DNA of 64,000 bases from Dendrocalamus latiflorus (taxonomy: Eukaryota > Streptophyta > Magnoliopsida > Poales > Poaceae). The notes below the pieces were generated by a model, which was not told the origin of the DNA, did not search any database, and was given only the letters and a program-made list of their open reading frames with translations. The translations under genes and the position numbers were made by a program. The stretch covers positions 6,547,055 to 6,611,054 of the forward strand of contig CM029669.1 in NCBI GenBank assembly GCA_017311315.1, read 5' to 3'. Below, piece after piece: positions 1 through 11,028 of the stretch; position 1 is the first letter of the stretch, and each line of letters begins with the position of its first letter.

Positions 1-194
1 TGATGTAGGGCTGAAGCAACCTGGGAATGATATTGATATGTATCTAGCACCATTGGTGAAAGATCTTGCGATACTGTGGAACGAAGAGGTACATGTAAGG
101 GATGCGGACAATGAGAGAACTTCACTTTGTGCACCATGTTGTTCTGCACAATTAATGATTTTCCTGCCCTTGGTAACCTGTCAGGGTTGAGTAC

Positions 195-1971
195 TGTTGG
201 ACTGATGTTGGCGACAGAGGGGGTGTGAATGTCGATTCTTTAAAAACTAACCCCTCAAAAGTACTCGAAATGAGACTCCTCTTCTATAGCTATGGAAGCT
301 ATGAAAAGAAAGGAAGACAAGCTCTCTGGAAAAACCACAACAAGCAAAACATAGAAGGGCAGTAAACACCCCAAAAGAAAACAAGAGGCAACACCAAGTG
401 CACAGGAGGCCGGTCAGACCGCTGTGCCAAGGCCGGTCAGACCGCCGGCTCAAGGCTGGTCTGACCGCTGGCCGGTCTGACTGTTGGGACATCTCCGGTC
501 TGACCGCCATAGACGTAGCGGTCTGACCGCCATGGTGCGGCCAATCTGACCGCCATGCAACCTACGGTCTGACCGCTCCCCTGGTTCCAGTAGCCCGAGA
601 GCAGATAGAAAATTCTGAACTTTGGCAAAAGCATCAGATCTTCCAAAACCAAGGAAATGAGGGTATTGCTCCCAAACTTTTTGGCCGAAAGCAACACTAG
701 TACGTACTAAATATGATAAGGACCTTGGAGAACAAAGAAATCACACCAAGAAACAAGAATTTCAGATTTGGGTAAAAATCTGAAATCTTGTAAGAACGGA
801 GTCAAAACCCAAATTACTCCCTAACCTTTGATCCTTTGGCCATGAAACTTTAGAGGATAGCTAATTAATAGCCTCTGGACTTAACATGCCAAGTTTCAAG
901 CCATCTCAAGAAGGGAAACACAGTTTGCACCAAAACCCTAGAAATGCAAACCACAAACATAGAAACTGAGAAATGAGAATCTTTGATTCGTTTGATTTGC
1001 TCTTGGGAAAACTCGATCAAATGATCTTGAGGCAACATCCCAACCTAGAGCAACCCATTTTGGCACTCCCCAGCAACAAACAAAAGAAATTAAGGAACTC
1101 AAAAATCATTAAAAGAGAGCATCAAAGAACAGAAAAAACAGAGAGCTCAAAGCTGAAACAAACACCATCTTATATTGATAAAGAGGAGAGGAGATACATG
1201 ATTGATACAAGAGGAATGATTACTAGACTCTCAATCCATCTCCCACCTCTCCCAACTCAAGAACACAAGCTCTCTACATACTTCTTGGAGAGGAGACCAA
1301 CGTACAGACACAAAGCACTTGGGAGACAATAACCTGTTGCCCTCAACCACTAAAGAGCAAAGCTAAAACCAACTCCCAAAGCCTCTTTTGACTCAATAAA
1401 ACCCTAACTCTCTCTCAAAGCCATGAGGAGGCATGCAGCCCCTCACATCTATTTATAGCCCTTGGCTAACGGGTTTCCAACTCGTTACGCCCGCTAAACC
1501 CGAACGGAGCCCGCTCCCGCTTTTGCAGCCTCGCGAAAGTACCATTTCGCCCCTCCTACACCTTCCGGGAAGCTTCCGCGCTCCTTGTCATCCAAGCCTC
1601 GCAACCACCTCGAGTCTCCGCCGTCTTCAACACATCTCGACCGTTCTGACCTTGACACCGCCCGTGTCTAGTCCGGTCACCTCGTGTCTCGCCACGACTC
1701 CGCCTCGACGTCCTGCAGCCAACACAGACAAGAAACACATCAAATACCACCGCTCGATACATGAAAGCATAATGGCATTAATGAAATAGCCCAAACCTGA
1801 CAAATCGACATAATATGCAATCTAAACCCTTTGACCAGGTTTGACCAAGTCCGACCGAGTCCATTGCACCACGCAACGACATGGACCAAACCAACCAAAT
1901 CAAACTCGACTTCCCTAATCCAATGTCAATTACTCACCACACACATGGGATGACCTCCACATGGTCTCTCA
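195..1971 (-). mobile_element. Solo LTR 1 (1,777 bp) nested in CACTA1
   Basis: The sequence runs from TGTTGGAC to TCTCTCA and is flanked by a perfect 5-bp target duplication AGTAC (190-194 and 1972-1976). Removing it joins two parts of the TNP2 reading (GNLSGLS to KGAKGCPY). Orientation is minus, because a TATAAATAG box lies on the minus strand at 1450-1458 and the terminal block resembling the element at 10980-11023 (GCGACA...CCCCCTCTGTCGC) is at the low-coordinate end. There is no internal domain, so it is a solo LTR left by recombination. It is the same family as 9218-11023 in opposite orientation. I suspect Ty1/Copia but have no coding evidence. Confidence 0.9.
405..580. repeat. Minisatellite of CGGTCTGACCGC-type palindromes inside solo LTR 1
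   Basis: Roughly eight spaced copies of a short near-palindromic motif (GGTCAGACCGCC / CGGTCTGACCGC) lie in this stretch. The equivalent place in the sister LTR at 10630-10810 carries an unrelated but analogous motif array. Confidence 0.85.
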
Positions 1972-4103
1972 AGTACAAAAGGAGCCAAAGGCTGTCCATA
2001 CTATTTAGATTATATCGAGAGTGTATGGTTGAACAACTCATACAAAACTGTGTACATGCATCATCGTAGATTCCTTTCAATGTACCACCCATACCGCAAG
2101 ATGAAGAAACAATTTGACAAAAAAAAGAGAATGACTTAGTACGAAGGCTTTTTAGTAGGAAAGAGGTCTATGATATGGTCAAGGATATCGACGTTGTGCT
2201 TGGAAGGGGACGCAAATTGAGGATTGTCGGAAGAACATGTGGAATAAGATATCAATATTTTGGGACTTTCATTATTGGGAGCATTTAGAAGTTTGTAATT
2301 GCAACGATGTCATGTACGTAGAGAAGAATGTATGTGATAGTTTGATTGGTCTCTTGTTGAACATTCCTGACAAAATAAAGGATGGTGTCAACGCAAGGCG
2401 TGACTTGGTCGCTATGAACATCAAGAACGAGTTAGCATCGATAGAGACTGATAAAGGACGTATGTACCTTCCCCCAGCTTGCTACACTCTGTATAAGTCC
2501 AAAAGAACTCAACTGTGCCAGTGCTCGCATGGTGTGAAAGTTCCGTCCGGTCACTCCACCAGTATGAAGAAACTTGTTTCCATGGAACATTTGAAATTAA
2601 TTGGCATGAAGTCTCATGATGTCATGTGTGAATAACACAAATGCTACCTATTTCAATTAGAAGTATTTTGCCAAACAAGGTTCGAGTGACAATCATAAGG
2701 CTATGTTATTTCTTTAATGCAATTGCTCAGAAGGTCATCAATCTCGATGGACTAGATGCTCTGCAGACCGAGGTGGTGATGACTCTATGTCATCTAGAGA
2801 TGTATTTCCCTCCATTATTTTTTTGATATCATGGTCCATCTCATTGTCCACCTTGTGAAAGAGATAAAGATATGCGGCTCCGTGTTTCTATTCATATATA
2901 CCCGTTTCAGAGGTACATGGCAATTTTCAAGTCCTATGCATGCAATCGATCTCGACCAGAGGGTAGCATCATCGAAGGTTATATAACCGAAGAGGTCATT
3001 GAATTCTTCTCGGCTACATGGCTCAGGTTGAGCTGATAGGTGTACCTCTATCTCATCATGAGGGGAGGCTAAAGTGTATTAGGAGTATCAAAAGGAAAGC
3101 AGTAACTTCAGATCGAGATATGTATGCTCAAGCCTATTTCACGGTTTTACAACACATGAATGAAGTGATCCCGTATATTAAAGAGCACAAGGACATGCTA
3201 CCCCAAGAGAATGCATGCCAGTCAGAGGTTTGGATCATGAGACAACACAATCGTCAATTCAACGAATGGTTGAAGGTGTGATTGACTGGGAGGTCATCAA
3301 GTGAAACACTACAATGGTTGGCAAAAGGACCAAAATTTACAGTTGTGACATGGTAAGGATACGACATTAATGGTTACACATTTTATACAACAAATCAAGA
3401 TTGAAAGAACAAAGTGCAGAACTCAGGTGTCTGCATAGATGCCTTTGATGCACACGTTAGTACCGCTAGCCCAAGCTCGTACTACGGGCTTGTAAAGGAG
3501 ATTTGGGAGTTTGACTACATAATTTTCAAGATTCCTCTATTTCGGTGCCGTTGGGTCCAACTCCCACAAGGTGTAAAGGTTGACAAGTATGGCGTCACTA
3601 CCGTGGGCCTCGAATGTGTAGGATATGAAGACGAACCATTCGTACTCGCGAGGCAAGTTGTTCAAGTATTTTATGTAACCGACCTGGCAAATAAGAAGCA
3701 CAATTTAGTTCTTCATGGAAAAAGAAGAATTGTTGGAGTTGAGAATATCGTGGATGAGGAAGAGTACAATCAATTTGATGAGTTGCCTCCATTCGGAGAT
3801 GCATCAGGCTCGAGGAAGAACAAGGTGATGAAGCAAGCTATATGCGTGTCGATCATTATGAAGGGCTTTATTTAAAAGGAAATAGCCAAGTGTAATCAAT
3901 GATCCTACACAGCGAGCACCTATTTAGAAATTGTTGCAATGTAATCATAATTAGGAAATTCAACATGTAATTATGGAACTATATTCCAATGTAATTGTAA
4001 TTGATTCAGTAACTAAGAAATAGTTATATTTATAATTATGCTTGTGTTTTTCATATTACATGGCCAGCATGCATTTCTTATGACTAGATGAAGAATAGAG
4101 AAC

Positions 4104-4227
4104 TATCATAGTCAGTTTATCAGAACAAACCATCTGTGATAATACTATCACAGACGGTTCTTTTATAGAACCATCTGTGATATGTTGAATATCACAGATG
4201 GTTCCATAAAAGAACCATCTATGATAG
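4104..4227. repeat. Internal palindrome array of CACTA1
   Basis: Alternating direct and inverted copies of the family's subterminal motif (TATCACAGACGGTTC and its complement GAACCATCTGTGATA) lie here, between the two genes of the element rather than at an end. The array stops only a few bases before a TATA box. In CACTA2 an equivalent array sits at 43540-43772. Confidence 0.88.
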
Positions 4228-4232
4228 TTTCC

Positions 4233-4241
4233 CTATAAATA
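4233..4241 (+). promoter_or_regulatory. TATA box of the second CACTA1 gene
   Basis: CTATAAATA lies immediately after the internal palindrome array and about 30 bp before a leader beginning GTTCTGTTCGCAGAGCC. The same arrangement (array, TATA, GC-rich leader) is found in mirror orientation in CACTA2 at 43524-43532, which supports it as a real promoter. Confidence 0.65.
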
Positions 4242-4340
4242 TACCCCAAGGATAGGTTCTGTTCGCAGAGCCCTCACTCACGCACTCTGTCTCCGCCACC
4301 CTTGCTAGGTTTTGCTAGATCTGATTGCTCACTAGCACGC

Positions 4341-4572
4341 AATGCCGCCTCTCCCTCCCGGTGCCGCCTCTCCCTCCCGACGCCGCCTCTCCCTCCTATC
4401 GCCACCTCTCCCTCCCGACGCCGGCTGCCTCTCCCTCCCGACGCCGGCTGCCTCTCCCTTCCGACGCCGGCCGCCTCTCCCTCCTGACGCCAGCCGCCTC
4501 TCCCTCCTGATGCCGACCGCCTCTCCCTCACGACGCCGCCTCTCCCTCTCGACGCTAGCCGCCTCTCCTCCC
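4341..4572 (+). repeat. GC-rich leader repeat (GCCGCCTCTCCCTCC units)
   Basis: About ten imperfect tandem units of 18-24 bp of the type GACGCCGCCTCTCCCTCC lie here. All three frames are open for 60-110 codons because of composition, so the open frames here are not evidence of a protein. The position fits the 5' leader of the second CACTA gene. The segment after it (4600-4800) contains one copy of a sequence amplified in tandem in CACTA2 at 42638-43160. Confidence 0.8.
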
Positions 4573-4838
4573 TACGGTATGAAACCCTAATCCCACAGTG
4601 TGCTAGGTTCAATGAACTTGAGACACTGGTGTGTAATTTGATTCATAGAACTTTGTTTTATGATATTTAGTACTTCATGATATATACTTCACTTGTTAGC
4701 TACAAAATCTATTTGGAATGGTATGTTACTATTCCAAAGGGACCTTGTAGCAATAATATATGCCACATCAACCTTCAAAGTTCAATGACATATGCTAAGC
4801 TCACTGCTCACTGCAATTAGTCTTTTCTTATAAGAGAG

Positions 4839-7800
4839 ATGATGTCCACACAGTCGTCGTCGTCGTCATCTGGGTCTCATGCTCTGAAGATCGGGATAAC
4901 TAAGCATGGTCGAGGAGTATCAAAAAGACTAGAGGGCCGAATGACCATCACGGTAGTCTCTCCGGATGGGGTCCCTCTACAACTGAAGAAAGCAGCAGCA
5001 TTTTGGACTACCTGTGGGATAATTGGAAGGCAATGGGTCACCATCACCATAGCAAGCTAAAACGATTTGGCAAAGGATCAGAAAAATCAGTTGTGGGCGA
5101 AAATGACAAATTCATTTGAGATCCCAGTAGAAGTACAGGGACTCATGCAACAGCAGGTGCTCCTTGCGATGGGAAAAGCATGGAAGAAATTCAAGAGCAT
5201 TCTTGTCACGCAGTACGTGGCCAAGGATCTCACGCCCTTCATGAGGTATCCTTTCATGTCACCGGAAACATGCGAGGCCTTTGTGTAGCTAAATACAACG
5301 ACCGAATTTGAACAACAAAGTGGGTGCACAAGGCTCTCCAGTCACAAAATACTCACCCTCACAAACTTGGCACCGCTGGGTATGCGAGTAAAATCCCATA
5401 GTGGAGGATGTAGGACGAGGTTGCAATCCGATTAGAGGCCTCCTCGCCATTTGCCGGGATCACAAACGAGCGCACCCAAAACTGGTTAAGAGCAAGGTCA
5501 TCAACCATGTTTTCGGGTGTCTCCTCTTTCAAAAACTCCACAGATGAGGAAGTGTCCCAACGCTTGGGAAGATATATTAAACTACATAGTTGTTAATACC
5601 TCTTGAACTTCATAGGTTCGAAAATAACATAATTGCCTCTTGTAGCAATCATTGACTTCCTGAGTCTCCTTTAAAGAATACAGGGAGAGAGATATATTAT
5701 CATAGGCCCTGGAAAACAAGGAGCACCCAGGTCACACACGAGGCCTGGGGGTTTATGTATCTTGGAGTCACGGATTTCCAAATGACTCTGAGATATATCG
5801 GAGTAGGAAGGGATCTAAGACCTATCGCAATGAACAATAAAATAGGAGCTTCATGCACAACTTGAAGAACAGTTATCTACCTCACTTCAAGAGAAGACTG
5901 CCTCACTTCGAGGAGAGATAGATTCATTGAGGGAAGAACTGAGATAAGTCCGCAACCAATCATAACTCACCCCCGATAATGCGGTACCTAGTTCCCCTCA
6001 ACGTCGGAGTAGTTGCGCATCCACGCCAGTTACTCAATATAGCGATGCCCACTTACCTATCGACGACATCCAAGTAATGTATCTCTTTAGAATGCTACAT
6101 AGATAGATCTACCTGGTGGACACCTTAGGTCATCGTGTATCGTTATATAGGAGCCCACGCCTTGCATCCTCAGAGTCAGGCTTGTTGGCTTCATTCCCAT
6201 TGACACTGAGTGGGGGATGGCATATCCATGGCTGTCAGGGATGCTGGTGCATGGTGTCTAACTAGAGACCGGTTTTGTGAAGGTTCAGATAGACATGATT
6301 AATGATGTTTTTAGGATCGTCCCTCTTGAGAAGCCCCAAACGAAGAGATTATGCCATTAGGGGATGTTGTGCACATATTCAACCAGTGGCCCACAAGGGA
6401 CATCGCCCTCGACTTGTCCGTGCCGCAATCTCCACATCCAGTGGCTCAAGAGAGACATCGCCCTGGACCTATCACATCGCTCCCGTGGCTCCACCCCCAA
6501 ATCTGTTTTTGGAGCCTGTTACATCAGCTCCCGTGGAGATGACACCGAAAATGTATCATATGCGAGGCGCTAAGACCCAACCGAAGAAGATTAAGGTGCC
6601 TCCTAGGTAATGGAAGTTCATTCTCGGATGTCGTTGGTCCTCGAGTTACAATTACCTAGGTTTGGACTGGTTTGCAATATATTACAAACCTGGTACATGC
6701 AGAGGTCCAACATGAAGCCCAACCGGCACAGTGGACTCACTGTGAGATACACAGAGGTGCATTTTCTCCACAACTCAGGCTACTTCGTCATGACTTTCGA
6801 AAACTTATTCTTACTATTCAACATTGATGCCTCACTTCTACGATGCTGGACACTGTAAGTGTATTATACAATGAAATTCTACATTCATGTCATACCGATA
6901 AATGTCATTACTCTTTGCTTATGTATAGATACACAATCCAACAAGTCCAGTGATGGCTACAACCGGTGGGTTTCCTCAATCTACACTTGGTCTCTAAGCA
7001 ATCCATCAACGACAATGCATCCTTCGTCCAAGATTACATAATGAGCTGATTGATTGCTCACAGTGACAAGAAGTATATTATGGTACCCTTCAATCAAGGG
7101 TAAGTGCTTCATTAGTTACCACACAAGTTTCATTTATACTTTATACGCAACATGAACTTAGGATTAATCACTATGGTGACACATATGACTAGGTCTCGCT
7201 GGATTCTGATTGTGATTGTACTAAAGTAGAGCAAGGTAATATACCTTCATTCCCTACTTAGGAGCAACCACAACTTCACTCGTGTGCAACAAGCAATTGA
7301 TAGGTAAACTCATTCCCTCCATACATAACTCTGTTGTAATCTTTCCTTCGTTCACAATAACCGAGGCTAACTTTTTTGGAATCACATAGATCGTTTAGCG
7401 CTTATGTTGCCCAGGGAGGGAGACACAAGGAATCCAGCGACACACTGCGACACATGACACGATTTCCAGTACCCGCTATAATACAACAATTCTATATCAC
7501 ACTTTGTTATAATGTCTCTAGAATTGACAATATTTATGTATGTAATTCTATTTTTGCAGTGCCACCAGCAGCTACAGGGCAACATATGTGGATTCTACGT
7601 TTGCTGTCATATGAAGGAAATCATGGACGCTAAGACGAATGATCCAGAGGTTTGTCAACCTTCCAATAATTATTATTTTCTAATTATACATATGTGTATA
7701 TATATATACATGCTAATTAATGACTTAACATTGCTTCTAGCGACAGCTTGTGGACTTCGATGAAAGTACAATTGTTCTTGACAAACTTATTGAAATTCGA

Positions 7801-7875
7801 CGAAACCTCTCCCAATTCTTGTTAGTAGAGGTCATAAACAAGACTAGAGAGTTCCACCCCAGCAATGGTGATTAG
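4839..7875 (+). pseudogene. CACTA second gene: plant En/Spm transposase domain plus Ulp1-like protease domain
   Basis: This is the remnant of the accessory protein of CACTA elements. The N-terminal part opens with a Ser-rich run (4845-4870) and resembles the Transposase_24 (PF03004, Ptta/En/Spm) family: block 4900-5060, then WAKMTNSFEIP...MGKAWKKFKS (5067-5290), then a TLGTAGYASKIP...TNERTQNWLRARS region (about 5360-5510). A coiled-coil-like segment follows at 5850-5970. The C-terminal part resembles a Ulp1/C48 cysteine protease: MVPFNQG at 7080, RWILIVIV at 7197-7215 where the family has the catalytic His before Trp, and QQLQGNICGFYVC with the Cys at about 7575-7605. It is probably intron-containing, and frames are also broken. 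I am confident of the two domains and not of the exon borders. Confidence 0.72.
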
Positions 7876-8132
7876 ATATTGCAACATTGGATTTAATTGT
7901 AATCACTCAATTGCGCTTAATTAAAAAATTCATTCAATTTAATTTATTTGTGAGATCTGCATAACGATTGACATGCTATATATGTGATCTGCTTGTGTTG
8001 TTTCATTCATCTGTGAGATTTGTATAATGGTTGTCCTGTGCTATATACATGATCTTGCTTCTTTTCAGATGGCATGGCTAGCATATCTTGAGGCTAGCCG
8101 AAAAAGAGCAATCAACATCGCTATTGAAATAG

Positions 8133-8548
8133 CTATCACAGACAGTTCGGTGTTCCAAACTGTCTGTGATATATATCATAGACAGTTTGGAACACCGAAC
8201 CATCTGTGATATGTACGATATCATAGACGGTTTGGAACACCGAACCCTCTATGATATGCACGATATCACAGACGGTTTGGAATATCACAGATGGTTAATA
8301 ACAAAAACCATCTGTGATATCATGCATATCACAGACGATTAATACAAAAAAAACGTCTATGATAGTCAAATATCACAGACAGTTTTTTAGAAAGACCATC
8401 TGTGTTGTAAGTTATCATAGACAGTGTGGGAGCCGTCTGTGATAACCAGCTATTATCACTAACATATAAACACATATGGTTTAGAAACCATCTGTGGTTT
8501 AGAAACCATCTGTGATGACGATTTTGAACCGTCTATGATAACACCGTC
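8133..8548. repeat. 3' subterminal palindrome array of CACTA1
   Basis: About a dozen alternating copies of ATCACAGACGGTT-type and AACC(A/G)TCTGTGAT-type motifs form successive potential hairpins up to the element end at 8558. In En/Spm elements subterminal motifs of this kind are the binding sites of the accessory transposase protein. That role here is inference. Confidence 0.9.
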
Positions 8549-8561
8549 TGTAGTAGTGAGT

Positions 8562-9212
8562 AGATGTGCTACTCCCATTCATGATGCATGACTCCTCAAC
8601 GATCACCCGAAAATAACAACAGAGCAAGCATGTGAGTGCATGACTAAGTAAGTATATAGCAAAATGGTAAAAATTAACATACATATGATTCCATCTTAAT
8701 TCATATTTCATTAACTCATTCTTATAATTCAAGCCATGTAGATGATCCTAAGCATGGCAAACACATATTCCAACAATAATTCTCCCATGTCACTCATATT
8801 AACCATATAATATTAAGCATTTATGGACATCTCTTTACCTCTATTAATGCAATGCAATGCTCATGCATGTCTCAACTTCGCTTTTCTTTAGCTTATACAT
8901 AACATCAGCACAAACCACATCTCATTAGTTCTTTCTCATTCATTAACTCTTTTTTATTCAATGCAATATTCATTTGTGACCTCATCACCATGACTATCTT
9001 TCATTAATGCGATGTTGGTCTATACTTCATGTCCATATGCATATCACATAGTTTATACCAGTATAACTAAGTGGACACCGTTGATGTCCCACCCTTTTAT
9101 TCCCTCCATCCTATGGAGATACCTACTAAAGTAGATCTCCCCCCATCCTGTGGAGGCACCTATTAAGGTCTTTTATGTCCACCGAAGTGGCTCATCTCTT
9201 TCATGACATGAA
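8562..9212. other. Spacer without recognisable genes
   Basis: AT-rich sequence between the CACTA1 end and solo LTR 2. I see no conserved coding, RNA or element end in it. It continues across the solo LTR into 11029-12228. Confidence 0.5.
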
Positions 9213-9217
9213 TATGC

Positions 9218-11023
9218 TGAGAGACCATGTGGTCGTGACTCCATGAGAGTGATGAGTAATTGACAAGGGTTTAGGTCAGTCGAGTTTGGTTTGGGTGGTT
9301 CGGACCTTGACGTTGCATGGCGCAATCGGGCTCGGTCGGACTATGGTCAAACTTGGTCGTATGGGATTAGGTTGCATATTCTGATGATTCGACAGGTTTG
9401 GACTTCGTCATGGTAAGCATGATGTGATTTACGCTTTCATGTATCGAGCGGTGCTATTTGATGTGTTTCTTGTCTGTGTGGCTGCAGGACATCGGGCGGA
9501 GTCGTGGCGAGACACGGTGGACCGGACTAGGCGCAGGTGGCGCTGAGGTCAGAACGGTCGAGGATGTGTCGAAGACGACGTGGACTCGAGGTGGTTGCGA
9601 GGCGTGCGAGACAAGGAGCGCGGAAGCTTCCCGGAAGGTGCAGGAGGGGCAAAACGGGAATTTCGCAAGGCTGCACAAGCGGGAGCGGACTCCGTTGGAT
9701 TTAGCGGGCGTAACGGGGCGGAGACCCGTTAGCCGTGGGCTATAAATAGGTTGGAGGGGCTGCATGCCCACTTGAACACTTCAAGAGATTTTAGGGTTTC
9801 CTTTAGTCAAAATAGGCTTTAGAGTTTGCTTTGGCTTTAGGCTTTAGTAGTTGAGAGTTGTTGGTGGAGGCATAGTTGTGTTCCCTCTGTGTCCCCTTTG
9901 ATGGTTTCTTGAATGCCTGTGTGTTGTTCCTCCCTACCAAGCATGTATGGGTTGTGTTCTTGAGATCTAGGGAGAGGGAGAGGATGAGTTGAGGATCTTG
10001 TAATCATTCCTCTTGTATCAATCATGTATCTCCTTTCCTCTCTATCAACATGAGATGGTTTTGGCTGAATTTGATCAAGTCTCTGGCTCTCTGTGGTTTT
10101 TGCCCTTCGATGGTTTCTAGGCTTGATTTTTGACCTTTTGAGGTTCTTGTTGTTTCTTGCTGGGAAGGCCCAAAATGGGTTGCTCTATGTTGGGATGATG
10201 CCTCAAGATCATTTGATCAAGTTTCCCAAGAGCAAACTTTGTTTAATTTTAGATTTTCGTTTTTGAGCCTCCCCTGTTCTTGTTTTGTATTTCTAGGGTT
10301 TTGGTCAAAATCTTGTTTCCTTCTTTGAGATGGCATGAAACTTGGTACCTAGAGTCCAGAGGCTATCTTTTAGCTATCCTCAAAGTTTCATGGCCAAAGG
10401 ATCAAAGGTTGAGGAGTAATTTGGTTTTTGGCTCGGTTCTTGCAAGATTTCAGATTTTTATCCCAAATCTGAAATTCTTGCTTCTTGGAGTGGTTTCTTG
10501 TTTTTGGCTCTTGGCTTATTCTTCTGGGAGTATTCCCTAGCTATCCTCAAAGTTTCCCAAGCCAAGAATCCAAGAATCCTTGCGAATCTCTCAGTTCTCT
10601 GAAAATCCTGTTTGCTGTTTTTCTCGAGAGGTACTACCGCTCCTCGAGAGGTACTACCGCTCGTCCTAGCGGTACTACCGGTTTTGTTTGGACCAGTTCG
10701 ATTGGCAGCAATGAAACGTTCGGACGGTCCGAACGGTAAGAGGTACTACCGCTCGGCATAGCGGTACTACCGCCCAGAGGTACTACCGCTCGTTTCAGTG
10801 GTACTACCGCTTGCAGTCAGATTTGCTCTGAATTTATTTTTCCTGACTGCTTCTTTTTGGATCTGGTTTTTCCTTGTTGCCTTGACTTCCAGTAAGTGCA
10901 TATCTTCTACCTTCATAGCTTCCATAGCTATTGGAGAAGAAGTATAAGTGTGGGTACTTGAGGGGCGAATTTAATTCTTAGAAAGCGACATTCACCCCCC
11001 TCTGTCGCCATTTCGGTCCAACA
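9218..11023 (+). mobile_element. Solo LTR 2 (1,806 bp)
   Basis: It runs from TGAGAGACC to GGTCCAACA and is flanked by a perfect 5-bp duplication TATGC (9213-9217 and 11024-11028). A TATAAATAGG promoter box is at 9741-9750, and the GCGACATTCACCCCCCTCTGTCGCC block is near the 3' end. It matches solo LTR 1 read on the opposite strand over most of its length, but carries a different minisatellite at 10630-10810 (GGTACTACCGC-type units plus a CGGACGGTCCGAAC palindrome). There is no internal domain. Confidence 0.9.
10625..10812. repeat. GGTACTACCGC minisatellite in solo LTR 2
   Basis: About eight units of GAGGTACTACCGCTC and its near-inverse AGCGGTACTACCGG lie here, together with one GGACGGTCCGAACGG palindrome. 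It occupies the place of the GGTCAGACCG array of solo LTR 1. Confidence 0.85.
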
Positions 11024-11028
11024 TATGC

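Larger units (their letters stand above)
1..2858 (+). repeat. Left copy of a long exact direct repeat
   Basis: Every part of this segment that I compared line by line with 61143-64000 is the same, with a constant offset of 61,142 bp and no indel. The repeat reaches both window edges, so its true length is unknown and is at least 2,858 bp. It contains part of a CACTA transposase pseudogene and a whole solo LTR. Identity this complete is out of line with the roughly 5% divergence between the LTRs of the Copia element just left of the right-hand copy, so it points to a very recent duplication or an assembly overlap. Confidence 0.97.
1..3875 (+). pseudogene. TNP2-like CACTA transposase (C-terminal two thirds), interrupted
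   Basis: This is a remnant of the CACTA transposase that cuts and joins element ends. Recognisable blocks, in order: a LKQPGNDIDMYLAPL motif near the start (Transposase_21/TNP2 family); GNLSGLS at about 170-190; after the solo LTR, a block with VYMHHRRFLSMYHPYRK (1972-2130); a block with DVMYVEKNVCDSLIG and YLPPAC (2237-2635); ILPNKVRVTIIRLC...LEMYFPP (2641-2826); a DUF4218-like part (2830-3290); and a DUF4216-like C-terminus with YYGLVKEIWE, VGYEDEPFVLA and VVDEEEYNQFDELPPF equivalents (3414-3810). Stops and frameshifts break it at several places, for example near 2635 and 2826. The N-terminal part of this gene type is at 52604-53676. It cannot make a full protein as it stands. Confidence 0.9.
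1..8558 (+). mobile_element. CACTA1 (En/Spm superfamily), 3' part
   Basis: This is the 3' portion of an autonomous-type CACTA transposon. In order it holds a TNP2-like transposase pseudogene, an internal palindrome array with a TATA box, a second pseudogene, a subterminal array of inverted motifs (core ATCACAGACGGTT) and the terminal TAGTAGTG, which is the inverse of CACTACTA. The 3 bp after the end are AGT (8559-8561), the same triplet that precedes the CACTACTA start at 51803. A solo LTR is nested at 195-1971. If the window's right edge joins its left edge, the whole element would be about 17.9 kb, and about 8.7 kb once the nested Copia and solo LTR are subtracted. That last step is inference. 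Confidence 0.88.

Noticed and set aside
4274..4612. Several 60-112-codon frames over the GCCGCCTCTCCCTCC repeat
   Set aside because: Simple-repeat translation (Ser-Pro-Arg-Arg type) in all frames. Better explained as the leader of the CACTA second gene.
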